Of a stretch of 64,000 nt of DNA, positions 11,151-21,163 are shown one piece after another. The notes below the pieces were generated by a model. The model had not been told where the DNA came from, made no database searches, and saw only the letters and a list, made by a program, of their open reading frames with translations. Source of the stretch: Pyrenula massariospora (Eukaryota; Ascomycota; Eurotiomycetes; Pyrenulales; Pyrenulaceae); NCBI GenBank assembly GCA_021030905.1, contig JAGFMI010000017.1, forward strand, positions 744,001-808,000. The letters run 5' to 3'. Position 1 is the stretch's first letter; each line of letters opens with the position of its first letter. Made by a program: the position numbers and the translations under genes.

Positions 11151-13155
11151 AATAGTCTTCTAGGCGTCTACCGCTTTCGGAAGCCAGCCTCTACCAACAC
11201 CTAGGTAGCCGGCGGCAAGACTGTTTTCGTAGGTAGCTTGGTGATGGGCGATGAATGCAAGAGTAACTACAAGTTATGTAAGTGTTCCGCACGGACATTG
11301 ACTTTGAATGGTTGGAAGATCCCGGTAGCTTGCAGTGGAAGTTCTACAAATTCTGCACCAGATGCCATACTGGCGGGTACTTAGAGTGAGTGGGTGACTT
11401 GACAAAGGTGGCATTAAAGTGGAATTATCTGAAGGTGAATCAAGAGGACTCACTTCATGGGTATCGGGATAGAAGTGCTTTTGATTAAAAATCGACAAAT
11501 TAAATAGATGTTCAATGGTCTTGTGACAGCTCCTGATTTGTTAGTGATCCACATGGATTGAGTTAAGACATGCTGCGAAATCCGTTTCGAGCGGCATTCA
11601 GCAATTCAGTCGTCTCCTCGTCAGGCTGCAGGTGTTAACTAAGATTCTTCCAGAAGTGTGTTGTCTGCTTGGTAAAGAAATCTCCTTTAGTACCCAAAGT
11701 GTGCTAACAGAAGAAACTTTGACATTACTACATAAAGCTATGCTCTTGGCCGGATAACGTCGAGGTGAAGGTTCAAATCACTATGCAGGGACTGTTATGC
11801 AAAATGATGCAATCCGCATAATGGTCAAACTTTCTTGTTGCTCAGCTGATAGTAATATGCAACAACGCTCGAGAAGCATTTCCTGTTTTTCAACTAAGCC
11901 TCCAGGACGGTAGTCACTGAATTTTTTCAAATCCCAGTGACTGTGACCAACTGTTTACCGTTCGGATAGGCCGATTGCGGCATGGGGTTGGCTTTTGAAC
12001 AACTGCCCTATCTGGATAGTTCGCTTGTAGGAGGGAAAGAGCTTCGTGCAACAACGCCAAGATGAAGACTCGCGGGATATTCTCCTACTCGTGCAATGCT
12101 GTGTAAACTGATTGACGGCTGAGACACTGCAATGCTGCGCTCCACGAGATCTCCTTCAACCCTATCATGAATGTGCCGGATGATGCTGTGTACATGCGAA
12201 GAGCAGTACCTTGGCGCCACGCTCGGAAGCCAGGAAGCCGGGGTTTCCCCGAGACCTGCGTTGATGTTTATCAACCTAGACTCTTTACGTCCTCTCCTGC
12301 CTGCAGCTCTTCAGAGTCTAAACAGGGACAACGGGGATGATTTTGTACGACTGCACCCTCCTGAAGAGAACGAGAACGCAGCAGCCAGCGAACGTCGTCG
12401 CATGGAAAACAAATCTCCCGAACGGCCATTTTTAGGCCGCCAAACCAAGCTAGACCGGGGACGCACGGCCTCCTCTTCGAACCTCATAAAACCCACCGTA
12501 TCGGAATTGTCTCAACGTGCCACAACGGAGCTGCCCGACATGCTCTTCGAACGAAACAGCCTTGCCAAGCCGCATAATCCGTTGCATTGGCATAAACAGC
12601 AGCAGATCCAAATCCTGTAACTGGCAGTGGAGCCTCAGCGGAATGGAGCCAGCGTCTACCAGTGAGAATTTCGGGACGAGTGAGCTTTCCCAAACGCCAA
12701 CTGCGCCAAGCAAGCTCCCTCTACCAGCTTGTCGGCCTTTCCAACCTCCATCTTAGACATGTTATGCATGGCACTTTGGCTTTTCTACTCCTCTTCTCTC
12801 GTGCTTCCATGCGCCAGGACCGTACGGGGAACCTTCGCCTGGAACCAATTTCGTCGAGCATCATGCAACGGCGTTGGAAAACTTTCGCCGCCTGGTGGTC
12901 TGCTGAGGGATCCTCTCCGCCAATAACCCTTTGGTGCAGGAATCGCCGAGCTGATAAGGTGCCTTGAATCATAAACCCTGGGCGAATATCAGTGAATATC
13001 TTGCAAAGATGTCGTGGCTGAGTATGTTCTCTTTACCGTTTTCCCGATATCGCAGGTGCCCATTCTCGTTCACTTGGGATCAATGTATCTAACAACTTTT
13101 TAAATTTCCTCTCTTCTTCTCGATATCAGCTTATTTTCTCACTTTCACGCTCATA
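11151..13155. other. intergenic; unassigned open frames at 12.1-13.0 kb
   Basis: From 11.15 to about 12.0 kb I see nothing coding. Between about 12.1 and 13.0 kb, overlapping open frames of 60-150 codons occur on both strands at higher GC, for example plus 12171-12620 and minus 12450-12713. None shows a domain, a signal peptide or a convincing splice partner. A further degraded gene is possible, but I cannot name one. Confidence 0.45.
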
Positions 13156-14298
13156 ATGTCTATCCTATTGTTGTTGTTGCAATTGCCGCTAGTTATACAA
13201 GCGTATCCTTTCCCTCAAGCATCTAGCAACATTTCCACGCGAGATATTAGTCCATATTTCGGCTATGCCGAAAACGCCTTCGACACGCTACAGACCTGGT
13301 ACAAGAACGGCCAATGGAGCACTACGCAGTGGTGGAATATGGCTAATTGCCTCACTGTCTGCGCAGATCTGCTACTCGTAGACGGCAACCGGAATGACGC
13401 AATACAGAAAGTGTTCACGGAAGTGAAGTCAGCAAATCAGAATGCCCAAGACGGCAACTACCTCAACAACTTCTACGACGATGAAGGTTGGTGGGCGCTA
13501 GCCTGGATCGCTGTCTATGACGCAACCAAAGATAGCTCATATCTCCAACAAGCGCAGAGCATATTCCTAGACATGGACAAAGGCTGGAACTCACCTTGCT
13601 CTGGCGGTGGCATCACAGGGGGCATGTACTGGACCAAGAATGCCACCACCGAAGGCCAACCCCGCTACGTCAACGCTATAACTAATGAGCTGTACATCAG
13701 CGTCGCAGCCCACCTCGCCAACCGCGCATCCGGCGACTACAAGAACCAAGCCATCCGCGGCTGGCAGTGGCTCAGCGGCAGCGGCATGATCAACTCTTCG
13801 GGCCTCTTCAACGACGGCCTCACAACCGACTGCAAGAACAACGGCCAAAACGGCTTCACCTACAACCAGGGTGTCATCCTCGGCGGGCTCGTCGAACTCC
13901 ACACCGCCACCGGCGACGCCTCTTACCTCAACTCGGCCATCGCGATCGCCAACGCCGCCCTCGCCCAGAACCAGGCCGACGCCGGCGCCATCCTCCGCGA
14001 GGCCTGCGAGCCCAACTGCACCGGCATGGACGCCCAGCAGTTCAAGGGCCCCTTTGTGCGCAACCTCGCGAAGCTCTTCACCGCGACGGTCGACGCGCGG
14101 TACCGTGACTTCATCACGCGCCAGGCGGACTCGATCTGGGCGAACGACCGGGCCGAGCAGGGGATGGGCCCCGCGGCGAACCAGCTGGGGCTGAGCTGGT
14201 CGGCGTTTGTGGAGGGGCCGGATGAGGGGCCGGACGCGGTGACGCATAATTCGGCCATGCAGGCGCTGGTGGCGGCGGTGAAGGTTTCGGAGACGTGA
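13156..14298 (+). CDS. secreted glycoside hydrolase family 76 (endo-alpha-1,6-mannanase type)
   Basis: This is an intronless 380-residue protein with a signal peptide (MSILLLLLQLPLVIQA, cleavage near 16-17). The (alpha/alpha)6 barrel of GH76 is recognisable: QWWNMANCLTVCADLL, then NNFYDDEGWWALAWI, where Asp108-Asp109 form the GH76 catalytic pair. Further on come the GGMYW segment and NAITNELYISVAA, then TYNQGVILGGL. Family members cut alpha-1,6-mannan backbones, and fungal paralogues of the Dfg5/Dcw1 group cross-link GPI-mannoproteins to the wall. This copy ends in KVSET without a GPI-attachment signal, so it should be soluble and secreted, either degrading mannan or remodelling the fungal wall outside the cell. 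Codons before about 13660 use mixed third bases, whereas the rest end almost always in G or C. A tandem duplication follows the stop. Confidence 0.9.
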   Translation: MSILLLLLQLPLVIQAYPFPQASSNISTRDISPYFGYAENAFDTLQTWYKNGQWSTTQWWNMANCLTVCADLLLVDGNRNDAIQKVFTEVKSANQNAQDGNYLNNFYDDEGWWALAWIAVYDATKDSSYLQQAQSIFLDMDKGWNSPCSGGGITGGMYWTKNATTEGQPRYVNAITNELYISVAAHLANRASGDYKNQAIRGWQWLSGSGMINSSGLFNDGLTTDCKNNGQNGFTYNQGVILGGLVELHTATGDASYLNSAIAIANAALAQNQADAGAILREACEPNCTGMDAQQFKGPFVRNLAKLFTATVDARYRDFITRQADSIWANDRAEQGMGPAANQLGLSWSAFVEGPDEGPDAVTHNSAMQALVAAVKVSET

Positions 14299-14312
14299 TG
14301 GGGATGATTCAT

Positions 14313-14428
14313 GAGCATGGAGCGTGGGGGTTATCTGGATTGGACTTGGGATTGGTATTTGGGGACATGACTAATCAGCATGGAGCATGGGGTTTATTCG
14401 GATTGGAGTTGGGATTGATATCTAGGGA
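14313..14428 (+). repeat. tandem duplication, about 63-bp period, 3' of the GH76 gene
   Basis: Two adjacent copies (14313-14366 and 14376-14428) start AGCATGGAGC and share the GGATTGG and TTGGGATTG blocks, differing at a handful of sites. A weaker third copy may follow at about 14458-14510. The repeat lies in the presumed 3' UTR of the GH76 gene. Confidence 0.65.
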
Positions 14429-14687
14429 TGGGAATGAACAGGTTTGCATCAGGAATGAGGCATGGCATCTGGGTTATAATTGGGTATTTCATTTGATATT
14501 TAGTCTGATAATGACTATTATACTTGACTCGTTTTTCAAGTTTTCACTCAAGAGTCAGCATGGCTGATAACAGTTTTACATAATCTCCATACAACGCGGT
14601 AAGCACTCTCCAGGTCTGGGAAGACAGCTCAGAGCCACAACTACCCGTTTTTCAATTGATTCACACTAATCGAGCCAGCACTGCAAA

Positions 14688-15629
14688 TCACGACAACGCA
14701 CCCACTCTCTCTGCCTCTACAACCGGCAAATCTACATCTACCACCCACGGCCGATGCACCGGCCGATACGCCACATCCACCGAACTCGCATTCACAAACA
14801 GCGTCTCCCTCCCCGCCTCCAACACCTTCTCCTTCTCTCCACTCCGACTACTAAGATCCACATACCTGCCCCCATCCCCCCTCTCCTCCCCCTCAACCGC
14901 CCCCTCCTCCTCGTCCCCCCACCTTACAATATGCGCCCCATACCCCTCATGAATATGCCCAAACACATGCACCCGCGGCCTGCATCCCTCCACCGCGCGC
15001 CGCAGCGACTCGCACCCCACGTGCGCCCCGCCGTCGCCGTTGTGCGACCCCACCGCCACATCCAGGATCCCGTGCGGCGGGCCGTGCGTGACCACGATAT
15101 CCACCCCCGGCCGCTCTCCGTCGCCCGCTGCACGAGGGATCTGCGCGGCAAACCGGTCCTCCGTGCGCGGGTACGCGAACGCCCAGTCGCAGAACGCGGG
15201 CGTGTATGCGCTCGCGTACACGCTCAGGCTCGTGCCGTCCTTGAGGCGGAAGGTCTGCGTGCCCTCTTCCATGTACGCGATGCGGTTGGCGGCGGCGGCG
15301 GGGCCGGTCCAGAGGGCGCGGATGGCGGGGAGGTCTTCGGCGCGGAATTGGGAGGCGTAGACGCCGAGCGGGGTGGTGGTGGAGGCCATGTAGGCGGGGT
15401 CGAGGGTGAGGTCGTGGTTGCCGGGGATGACGATTTTGAGCTCGGCGGGGTGGGCGGCGAGGAGGGAGAAGGTGTGGCGGTGGTGGGCGAGGGAGCCGGT
15501 CATGGTGAGGTCGCCGGCGTGGATGAGGATGGAGGCTGGTGGGAGGGGGAAAGTGGTGGGCGTGAAGTGGGGGAGGGCGTGGGTGTCGCTGATGAGGAGC
15601 AGGCGGGTTGGGCGGGTGGTTGGAGGCAT
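14688..15629 (-). CDS. calcineurin-like metallophosphoesterase
   Basis: The gene is intronless and gives 313 residues. I chose the ATG at 15627-15629 because it has A at -3 and sits just before the first beta strand; the frame stays open upstream but has no other ATG. The metal-site motifs of the family appear in order: DTH (15-17), HAGD (Asp40), GNHD (70-73), THGPPHG and GHIHEG. These bind a two-metal centre for hydrolysis of phosphate mono- or diesters. The arrangement resembles the small MPPED/239FB-like subgroup common in fungi and animals, whose natural substrates are poorly known. No signal peptide or membrane segment is seen, so it is probably cytosolic. The complementary strand is open over much of the gene only because of its high GC content. 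Confidence 0.85.
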   Translation of the reverse strand: MPPTTRPTRLLLISDTHALPHFTPTTFPLPPASILIHAGDLTMTGSLAHHRHTFSLLAAHPAELKIVIPGNHDLTLDPAYMASTTTPLGVYASQFRAEDLPAIRALWTGPAAAANRIAYMEEGTQTFRLKDGTSLSVYASAYTPAFCDWAFAYPRTEDRFAAQIPRAAGDGERPGVDIVVTHGPPHGILDVAVGSHNGDGGAHVGCESLRRAVEGCRPRVHVFGHIHEGYGAHIVRWGDEEEGAVEGEERGDGGRYVDLSSRSGEKEKVLEAGRETLFVNASSVDVAYRPVHRPWVVDVDLPVVEAERVGALS

Positions 15630-16686
15630 GGTGAGGTGTATTGATGGAGGGGTCGGAGGCTTATGTTGCAGCAGGGATGTGGAGAGTGATCCTGAGAATG
15701 GTGTTGACAAAGTAGCTAGAAGAGAGGGATTGTTCACCAATGGCCAATTTACGAGACCTGCAGTTCTTCTAGGTCATGTCTCTGTGTTTGAGGAAGATGA
15801 CTTTGGTACGGCATATTTTGTATGTGAGTACCACGTTGTCATGGCAAGAGCTCGGGTACTGGCACTCTCCTGGGAAGAGAAGTAAAGTACGTGGCGTGGC
15901 AGCCACGAGAGAGCAAGACTAAGATACAGCGTGATAAATCAGTCTGTTCTTGAGGAAGATCCTGGAAAATCTGTTGACAAACCGCCGCCTTTACAAAGAA
16001 GATTATGAGGTCCAAAATATCAGCCTATCAAATTTCCGGAGTCATGTAGAGCGGAGCGGGGAGTCTGGTGCTCGTCAAAAAGCATGAGGTCCCAGAAACA
16101 GAAAAAATATGCTCTTTACGGCTAGCAAGCTTGGCGCGAAAGCCCCCGGGTTTCGTCTCTGTCTCCATCTGTCTTGCCGGTTCTCAAGGACCAACCCGCA
16201 TTGACGATATGTAACGGAATAGGAAAGCTACTGAAGCGCAAAAGTGCAGAGATGTTCCAAACTTTCGCCCACAACCTCAAGTAGCAATCAGTCGCTCGTT
16301 CATCCGTCGAGACCAACAGGGGGCTGCCAGAGCTTGGTTGTTGGCTTATGGCCCCAGTTACAACTTTTACGCTCCGAAATGAACGAATAGGGTCAGTAGC
16401 CTTTTGCGCCAAGTTCCATAAATGACTAGCTTGTGCTGTGGAGCCAAGGCTCTGCTGCGTATTCTTTTCTTCTTCTGCAATTGTGTAGTTTGCCTCATGA
16501 CAGTAGCTAGCTTTGGAGGATTGCGATGCAACAGGCCGTGAACGCCTTCCTATGTTGTGAACGTCTACGATGTGACGGTATTTGAAGGCGTCTTTTCGTC
16601 CTTTCAATGGTTTACTTATTCCATGAGCATCTCTCCCATCTTTTTCCAGAGTGTAATTCACATTATTGATACACAGTTTGCCCAAC
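15630..16686. other. divergent promoter region, no gene seen
   Basis: This lies between the metallophosphoesterase (minus) and the cysteine-rich secreted protein (plus). A minus-strand open frame at 16122-16859 runs antisense into the next gene and has no domain, so I regard it as chance. Confidence 0.5.
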
Positions 16687-17277
16687 ATGTACCAATTTCT
16701 CCTTTCCTCTCTTTCCTTGCTTGTTTTAACTCCTGCGACTCTTTCCCAAGTAACACCACCGGTAAAAACAACCCAAGCATACAAATACTGCGGAGCGAAG
16801 TCAAATGCGCCAGCCAAGTCGTGCACCCTTGGCATCAACATGTGGTGGACGACCGCCATCGGTCAGGGTATGCCCGTCAACGGAGGCAACACCTTCGCTG
16901 GGGATCAAACAAACGAGATCACCGTCTGGGACAGCAACTGCAAAAACATCCACACCGAACAAGCATTCAAAGTGACTGCTGCAAATGTCGCCTCGCCGAT
17001 TAACCTGCCTGCTCCGTTCTCACCGCTCTCCATTATCCCAACCGGTGGAGGCGAAACCCCGCCATTCCAGATGATGTCCAATCAGCAGATACTGGATGGG
17101 TATATGCCGTGCTTTGACTACGAGTATGGCGGGAAGAGGCATTCGCAGGAGACGAGTTTTACTTGCAGTACGGATCAGTGTCCTTGCGCGGGGCAAGAGT
17201 GCAAGAGGGTTGGACCGAACAATGAGAAGTATGATGGGTGGTGCTGGAGCTGTCCGTTTGATTGTGGAGCGAAGTAG
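16687..17277 (+). CDS. cysteine-rich secreted protein, 196 aa
   Basis: The ATG at 16687 begins a clear signal peptide (MYQFLLSSLSLLVLTPATLSQ). The frame is open further upstream but without a better ATG. The mature protein of about 175 residues has eleven Cys: KYCG, KSC, SNC, then eight packed into the last 55 residues (MPCFDYEY, FTCSTDQCPCAGQEC, GWCWSCPFDC). The first half is a smooth, uncharged stretch with many Asn, Thr and Pro. Size, secretion and Cys content fit apoplastic fungal proteins, including effector candidates, but I recognise no named family. It converges on the double-GFA gene, whose stop is only 209 nt away on the other strand. Confidence 0.7.
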   Translation: MYQFLLSSLSLLVLTPATLSQVTPPVKTTQAYKYCGAKSNAPAKSCTLGINMWWTTAIGQGMPVNGGNTFAGDQTNEITVWDSNCKNIHTEQAFKVTAANVASPINLPAPFSPLSIIPTGGGETPPFQMMSNQQILDGYMPCFDYEYGGKRHSQETSFTCSTDQCPCAGQECKRVGPNNEKYDGWCWSCPFDCGAK

Positions 17278-17485
17278 TCAGCAGGCTAGGATGAGTATGA
17301 CTACTGCGATGCGTCATGTTCTGCAATTCTTAGAGACCTGCTGCTTCGAGTTCATTGGATGCGAAAAACACGTATTTACGTCTAATATTTATTGCGAATC
17401 TCTTGCCACCACTTTCCGACGGCTGTGATCTTGCTTCCGTACATGGCACAGGCGCGTACCCTGTAGAAAGTCCCAAGCAGCTTCC

Positions 17486-18499
17486 TCAACCTCCCTTCTG
17501 CACCTCCACTCCCTTGCCCCTCTCTCTCAACCACCCCTCCAATCCCTCCCCCAACTCCCTTGCAAACCCCTCATCCAACGCATCCTCGGGATAATGCATC
17601 ACCTCCCACTCTACCCACTCCTCCGCCCTCAGCCCACTCTCCCCATCCACCAACCCCGCCGCAATATCCACCACATCCCTCGTCCTTGAATCCTTCCGAA
17701 AGAACACCGTCGCCCCACACCACCCACAGAAATCCCGATGGATCCCCGGCGAGCTCTCGTAGCTCTTCAGCGTCCCGCCCGTGACATCGAACCGACTCCC
17801 ATCCGCGTTCGTGATGTTGACCGCGGGCACGTACAGCCACGCCGCGAGCTCCACACCATTGACCAGCCGGCAGTCGCCGCACGTGTCGATCGAGCCGAGG
17901 TGCTTGTCGCCGCGGGCCCACCAGCGGCCGTGCACGGGGTCCGGCGGTGGGTTGTCGGGCACGGGGCGCGTGAGGAAGAACTCGACGCCGGCGCAGCGGC
18001 AGGTGCAGCGGAGGCGGTCATCAGATTGCGTGCGAGGTTTCCGGACGGACATGGATTGGACGTCTGCGAATGAGAGCGGTTTACTGTCGCGTCCGCGCGT
18101 GTACTTGTGCGCATTGTGCGGGAGCCACACGCTCGCTCCGCCGTCGCCCGTGTCTTCGAGCCAGAGCTCGTCCCTGGCTAGCAAGCCGGCTGTCCTGTCG
18201 AGCAAGCCCGTCGCGACGTCCCATTCTCTTTCGTCTTTGTCGCCGACGCAGGCGCCGCAGCGTGGGCAGAAGTAGCGGGTCATCTGGGGGGAAGATTGGT
18301 AGGCTGTTAGGTGGGAGAAGTCTGGGATGGGGACCGGGGGGACGGCGAAGGTACCGAACATTTGGCCTGTGGTTTTACGGCAGGCAGTGCAATGGCAAAT
18401 TGAGGATTTGAGGGGAAACGCGTTCTTGGGGATTGATAGGGAGAAAGAAACTAGGCCGCAGCGGCAGCTAGCGTTGAGGGTGGTCGTTTCTTTTGCCAT
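17486..18499 (-). CDS. tandem GFA-domain (CENP-V/GFA) zinc protein, 337 aa
   Basis: The ATG at 18497-18499 (MAKETTTLNASCRCGLV) was chosen because the open frame upstream has no ATG. There are two GFA modules. The first (about 10-145) has CRCG, CHCTACRK and CPRCG; the second (about 165-300) has CTCRCAG, DTCGDC and FCGWCG, so both keep the seven-Cys zinc pattern. The fold is named after Paracoccus glutathione-dependent formaldehyde-activating enzyme, although most fungal members have no proven activity. The duplicated arrangement suggests internal gene duplication. No targeting signal is seen, so it is likely cytosolic. The high third-position GC is similar to that of the metallophosphoesterase nearby. 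Confidence 0.85.
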   Translation of the reverse strand: MAKETTTLNASCRCGLVSFSLSIPKNAFPLKSSICHCTACRKTTGQMFGTFAVPPVPIPDFSHLTAYQSSPQMTRYFCPRCGACVGDKDEREWDVATGLLDRTAGLLARDELWLEDTGDGGASVWLPHNAHKYTRGRDSKPLSFADVQSMSVRKPRTQSDDRLRCTCRCAGVEFFLTRPVPDNPPPDPVHGRWWARGDKHLGSIDTCGDCRLVNGVELAAWLYVPAVNITNADGSRFDVTGGTLKSYESSPGIHRDFCGWCGATVFFRKDSRTRDVVDIAAGLVDGESGLRAEEWVEWEVMHYPEDALDEGFARELGEGLEGWLRERGKGVEVQKGG

Positions 18500-19298
18500 T
18501 TTTGGTTTAAGGGGGCAGTCAGGATATGAATTTAATTTCGAGGGATAGGAACTCAAAAAAAGGTAAACCAAAGACGACGAGAGCAAATTCTCAAAGCTCA
18601 AAACAGTAAATGCAAGCACTGTAATTTTGGATACAAGCAGGAAATACGCCGCTATAAGTAGAATGTAGAAAGAGGCTTCACTGTATTCCGCGTGAAAGCA
18701 AAAGTGTAGAAGAGGGCGACCGCCAAAATTATATCAGCACATTACGCGTGGTAGCATCCAATGAGTCACAGGAGTCCAAAATCTATCCCATGCAGATCAG
18801 GCGCGTCTCCGTCGCAATCTAGAAATACGAAAGGGAGTAGAACTCCTGCAGTATTTGGTCGATCAACGCCCTGCCCCGCATCAAATGTCAATTGGCGCGC
18901 CAAGAGCGCGGATATCTCTGGTGGGGCTAAACTATAATTCAGGGAAGGGTGCAAGTGGTTGAAATCGAAGTACGGCCCACCTATGCCTATGTCAGAAGTC
19001 ATGGCGTGTTCAGTATATACCGGGCGAGCGCCAGTGCTAAAAATCAGATGCAGCATGACTTCTGACAAGAGCAAACCCTTAAAGGACAACAAAAATCAGT
19101 CAGTTGAATCTGTACGCCTTTGACAGCGTCTCATCGATGTAGCACCAGCGTAGGTATGCCGATGGAGGCCGCTGCTATAAAAAAGGGGTGCAGGTGTACT
19201 GTGAGATGATTGCAGTTGGATGGATCTCAATAGCTTGAATCACGACGTGACTAAACCCATTTAGGAAGAAAAGTACTACTGTACAAGCGTATGACCCC
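18500..19298. other. intergenic, no gene seen
   Basis: A minus-strand frame of about 96 codons (18766-19056) has an ATG but no domain or partner. The rest is non-coding: the double-GFA promoter and the downstream region of superoxide dismutase. Confidence 0.45.
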
Positions 19299-20085
19299 CT
19301 ATTTGAAGCGCTGCTCTACAGTCTTCCAGTTCACGACATCCCAGATAGCCTTGAAGTACTCTGCTTTCCTATTCTGGTATTGCAAGTAGTATGCCTAAAA
19401 AACCTCCATTAGCTGTGGAACCTTTCAAATAGAGATAATAATAGCTTACATGTTCCCAGGCGTCAATACCAAGCAACGGCTTATATTGACCAACCACCGG
19501 GTCTTGATTCGCATAAGTCCTGATACCAATCTGTCCAGTCTGATTGTCCTTCACGAGCCAAGCCCAACCGCTCCCCTGTATCCCAGCAAGTGCAGTGTTA
19601 AAGTTTGTTTTGAACGCATCGAGACTACCATATGTTTCGTTGATAGCTGTTGCCAGAGCTCCAGATGGTGGCTCGCCTCCACCAGCGCTTTTGGGTGCAA
19701 GATTCTGCCAGAACAATGAGTGGTTTATGTGACCTCCTCCGTGGAAGTTGATCAAGGGTTGGATAGCAATCTTTGCTTTGGCATCGTCTTTTGCGTCCGC
19801 CTCAGCCAGCTTCGTAGATGCGTCATTGTAAGAATTGACGTAGGTGTTGTGGTGCATTTTGTGGTGGAGCTCCATAATCTTCCCAGAAATTGAGGGTTCG
19901 AGGGCGCCATAGTCGTCTGTAGCTCAAATTAGCAGTATTCAAATAGTAGGAAGCAACCAATTCATACATGGCAGGTCTGGAAGGGTAGCTTTGCCTCTGA
20001 CAAAGCCGATGCCGGCGAGGCCGGCTCTCGTCGTAGACCGCAGAGCAGTCCTAGCCGCGGAGGTTCTCAGAAGGGCGGTAGACAT
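19299..20085 (-). CDS. sod2: mitochondrial manganese superoxide dismutase
   Basis: There are three exons: 19968-20085, 19450-19916 and 19299-19394. The introns are 51 nt (19917-19967, GTATG...CTACAG) and 55 nt (19395-19449, GTAAGC...TTTAG). The product is 226 aa. The Arg/Ser/Ala-rich start ([20 protein letters not shown]) is a typical matrix presequence. The mature enzyme begins [16 protein letters not shown]. The Fe/Mn-SOD motifs are all present: [23 protein letters not shown], and [15 protein letters not shown], supplying the His, His, Asp and His metal ligands. Gly-Gly-Gly-His and the WEHAYY block favour Mn. It converts superoxide to hydrogen peroxide in the mitochondrial matrix. It is divergent from the G-patch splicing factor gene across a gap of about 1.1 kb. 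Confidence 0.95.
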
Positions 20086-21163
20086 TTTGCTGTGGATGCT
20101 GAAATATGGTGTGCTGGAATGAAGCTCCAAGCTCTACTTTCCGAGGCCGCATAGCAGAAGTCTTGGCGGATGCAATCCTTGGCGCTGGCGGCCGCCTGCC
20201 TACCAGTCGCATTGCCCACGGCTCTGTGACTGAGGCCAGGGTAACCACAATTAGAGCAGATTACGAGCTGGCACCCGCCGATGTCACCAAAAGACCAATT
20301 CACAGCTCGCTATCAACTCCTCTATTACAATAGATGACGCTCATGTCAGTACAAGTATTCAATTTGCCTTTTCTACTTTCAATCAATACTAACAGCTACA
20401 ATCATGACACATTACCATAGAAATTTATATTCAAAATGAAGAAAGCCTTCTATAGAATCTTTGTAAAGGTGTAAATCAATATCATTAATAACAAAGTCGT
20501 AATAATAGCTCAAATGAGTCGTATGCAAATTGAAAGAGAGTCAAAAATCTAGGTGCCAGACTTCGCAAAACTCTAGCCTCTCGAAGGTATCAGAAGTCGT
20601 GGCCCATTTGATTATTGGCATTTTCGCCCGCCCGGTGTACACAGTATATCGGATACGCCATAACTTCTAACACCCAGCCGGGGCCCGGCTTCATCCCAGT
20701 TACGTCATTTCTCCATAGAGCTAGGCGGAATATTCCGCTCGTGATGGCCGTAGCCTTGCAGGCTCAGCCTTACACCAAACACGTATTTTTTGGTAGTAGC
20801 AACCAGACAACGCCTAGTCATAGCGCAGCTTCTAGAGTGCACTTAGCGCATTTCAATCTTATTCACCATTCTCTAGAAGTTGCTGTTTTGTCCATCGCCT
20901 CCTGCCATGCGATGATAAGAGAGAGAGCTACTCATAGTTAATGTTCTCACGGTACATCAAATGGGTCAGATCTCGAAGGCAAGCCACTAAAAGCCATAAG
21001 GGAATCACCGAATTCACGATCAGAGCTCTGTATTATTCGCAAAAATTCCCTCAAGCAAATTCCCAGAGGCGCATAGCGCAGGGTCACTAGGTTTCACCAC
21101 GTCGCGCTCTGGCTACATCTTGCTTCTCTAACAACCGCCGTCTGCCATCCAACTCCCTTCGCA
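20086..21163. other. divergent promoter region with AT-rich stretch and a diverged repeat
   Basis: This is shared upstream DNA of sod2 (minus) and the G-patch gene (plus). About 20330-20560 is distinctly AT-rich. 20586-20636 resembles 46736-46786 (see the repeat entry). No gene is seen. Confidence 0.55.
20586..20636 (+). repeat. diverged short repeat, partner at 46736-46786
   Basis: Both sites share GGTATCAGAAGTC exactly, and then roughly three quarters of the next 38 bases, including CGCCCGCC near the end. Most differences are transitions (C/T or G/A). This looks like two ageing copies of one dispersed element; the ends cannot be set from two copies. Confidence 0.5.

Noticed and set aside
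11755-11800. tRNA-like T-loop GGTTCAAATC
   Set aside because: The flanking bases do not pair into a T stem, and no anticodon or acceptor arms can be drawn.
12171-12967. Overlapping open frames on both strands, possibly an old gene
   Set aside because: No frame shows a domain, and no intron links them convincingly.
13591-14247. Minus-strand open frame of about 218 codons inside GH76
   Set aside because: Exact complement of the GC-rich half of GH76; no start context or domain.
14754-15644. Plus-strand open frame of about 296 codons over the metallophosphoesterase gene
   Set aside because: It is the GC-driven shadow of the real gene, low in complexity (runs of Gly, Glu and Val).
16122-16859. 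Minus-strand open frame of about 245 codons
   Set aside because: It overlaps the start of the Cys-rich secreted gene antisense, without domain or splice signals that make sense.
19171-19184. TATA-box-like TATAAAAAA on the plus strand
   Set aside because: It lies downstream of sod2 with no plus-strand gene after it.
20440-20535. Possible third copy of the 120-bp repeat (CTCAAATGAGTCGTA near 20507)
   Set aside because: Only about 15 bases match clearly; the rest is AT-rich and could be chance.
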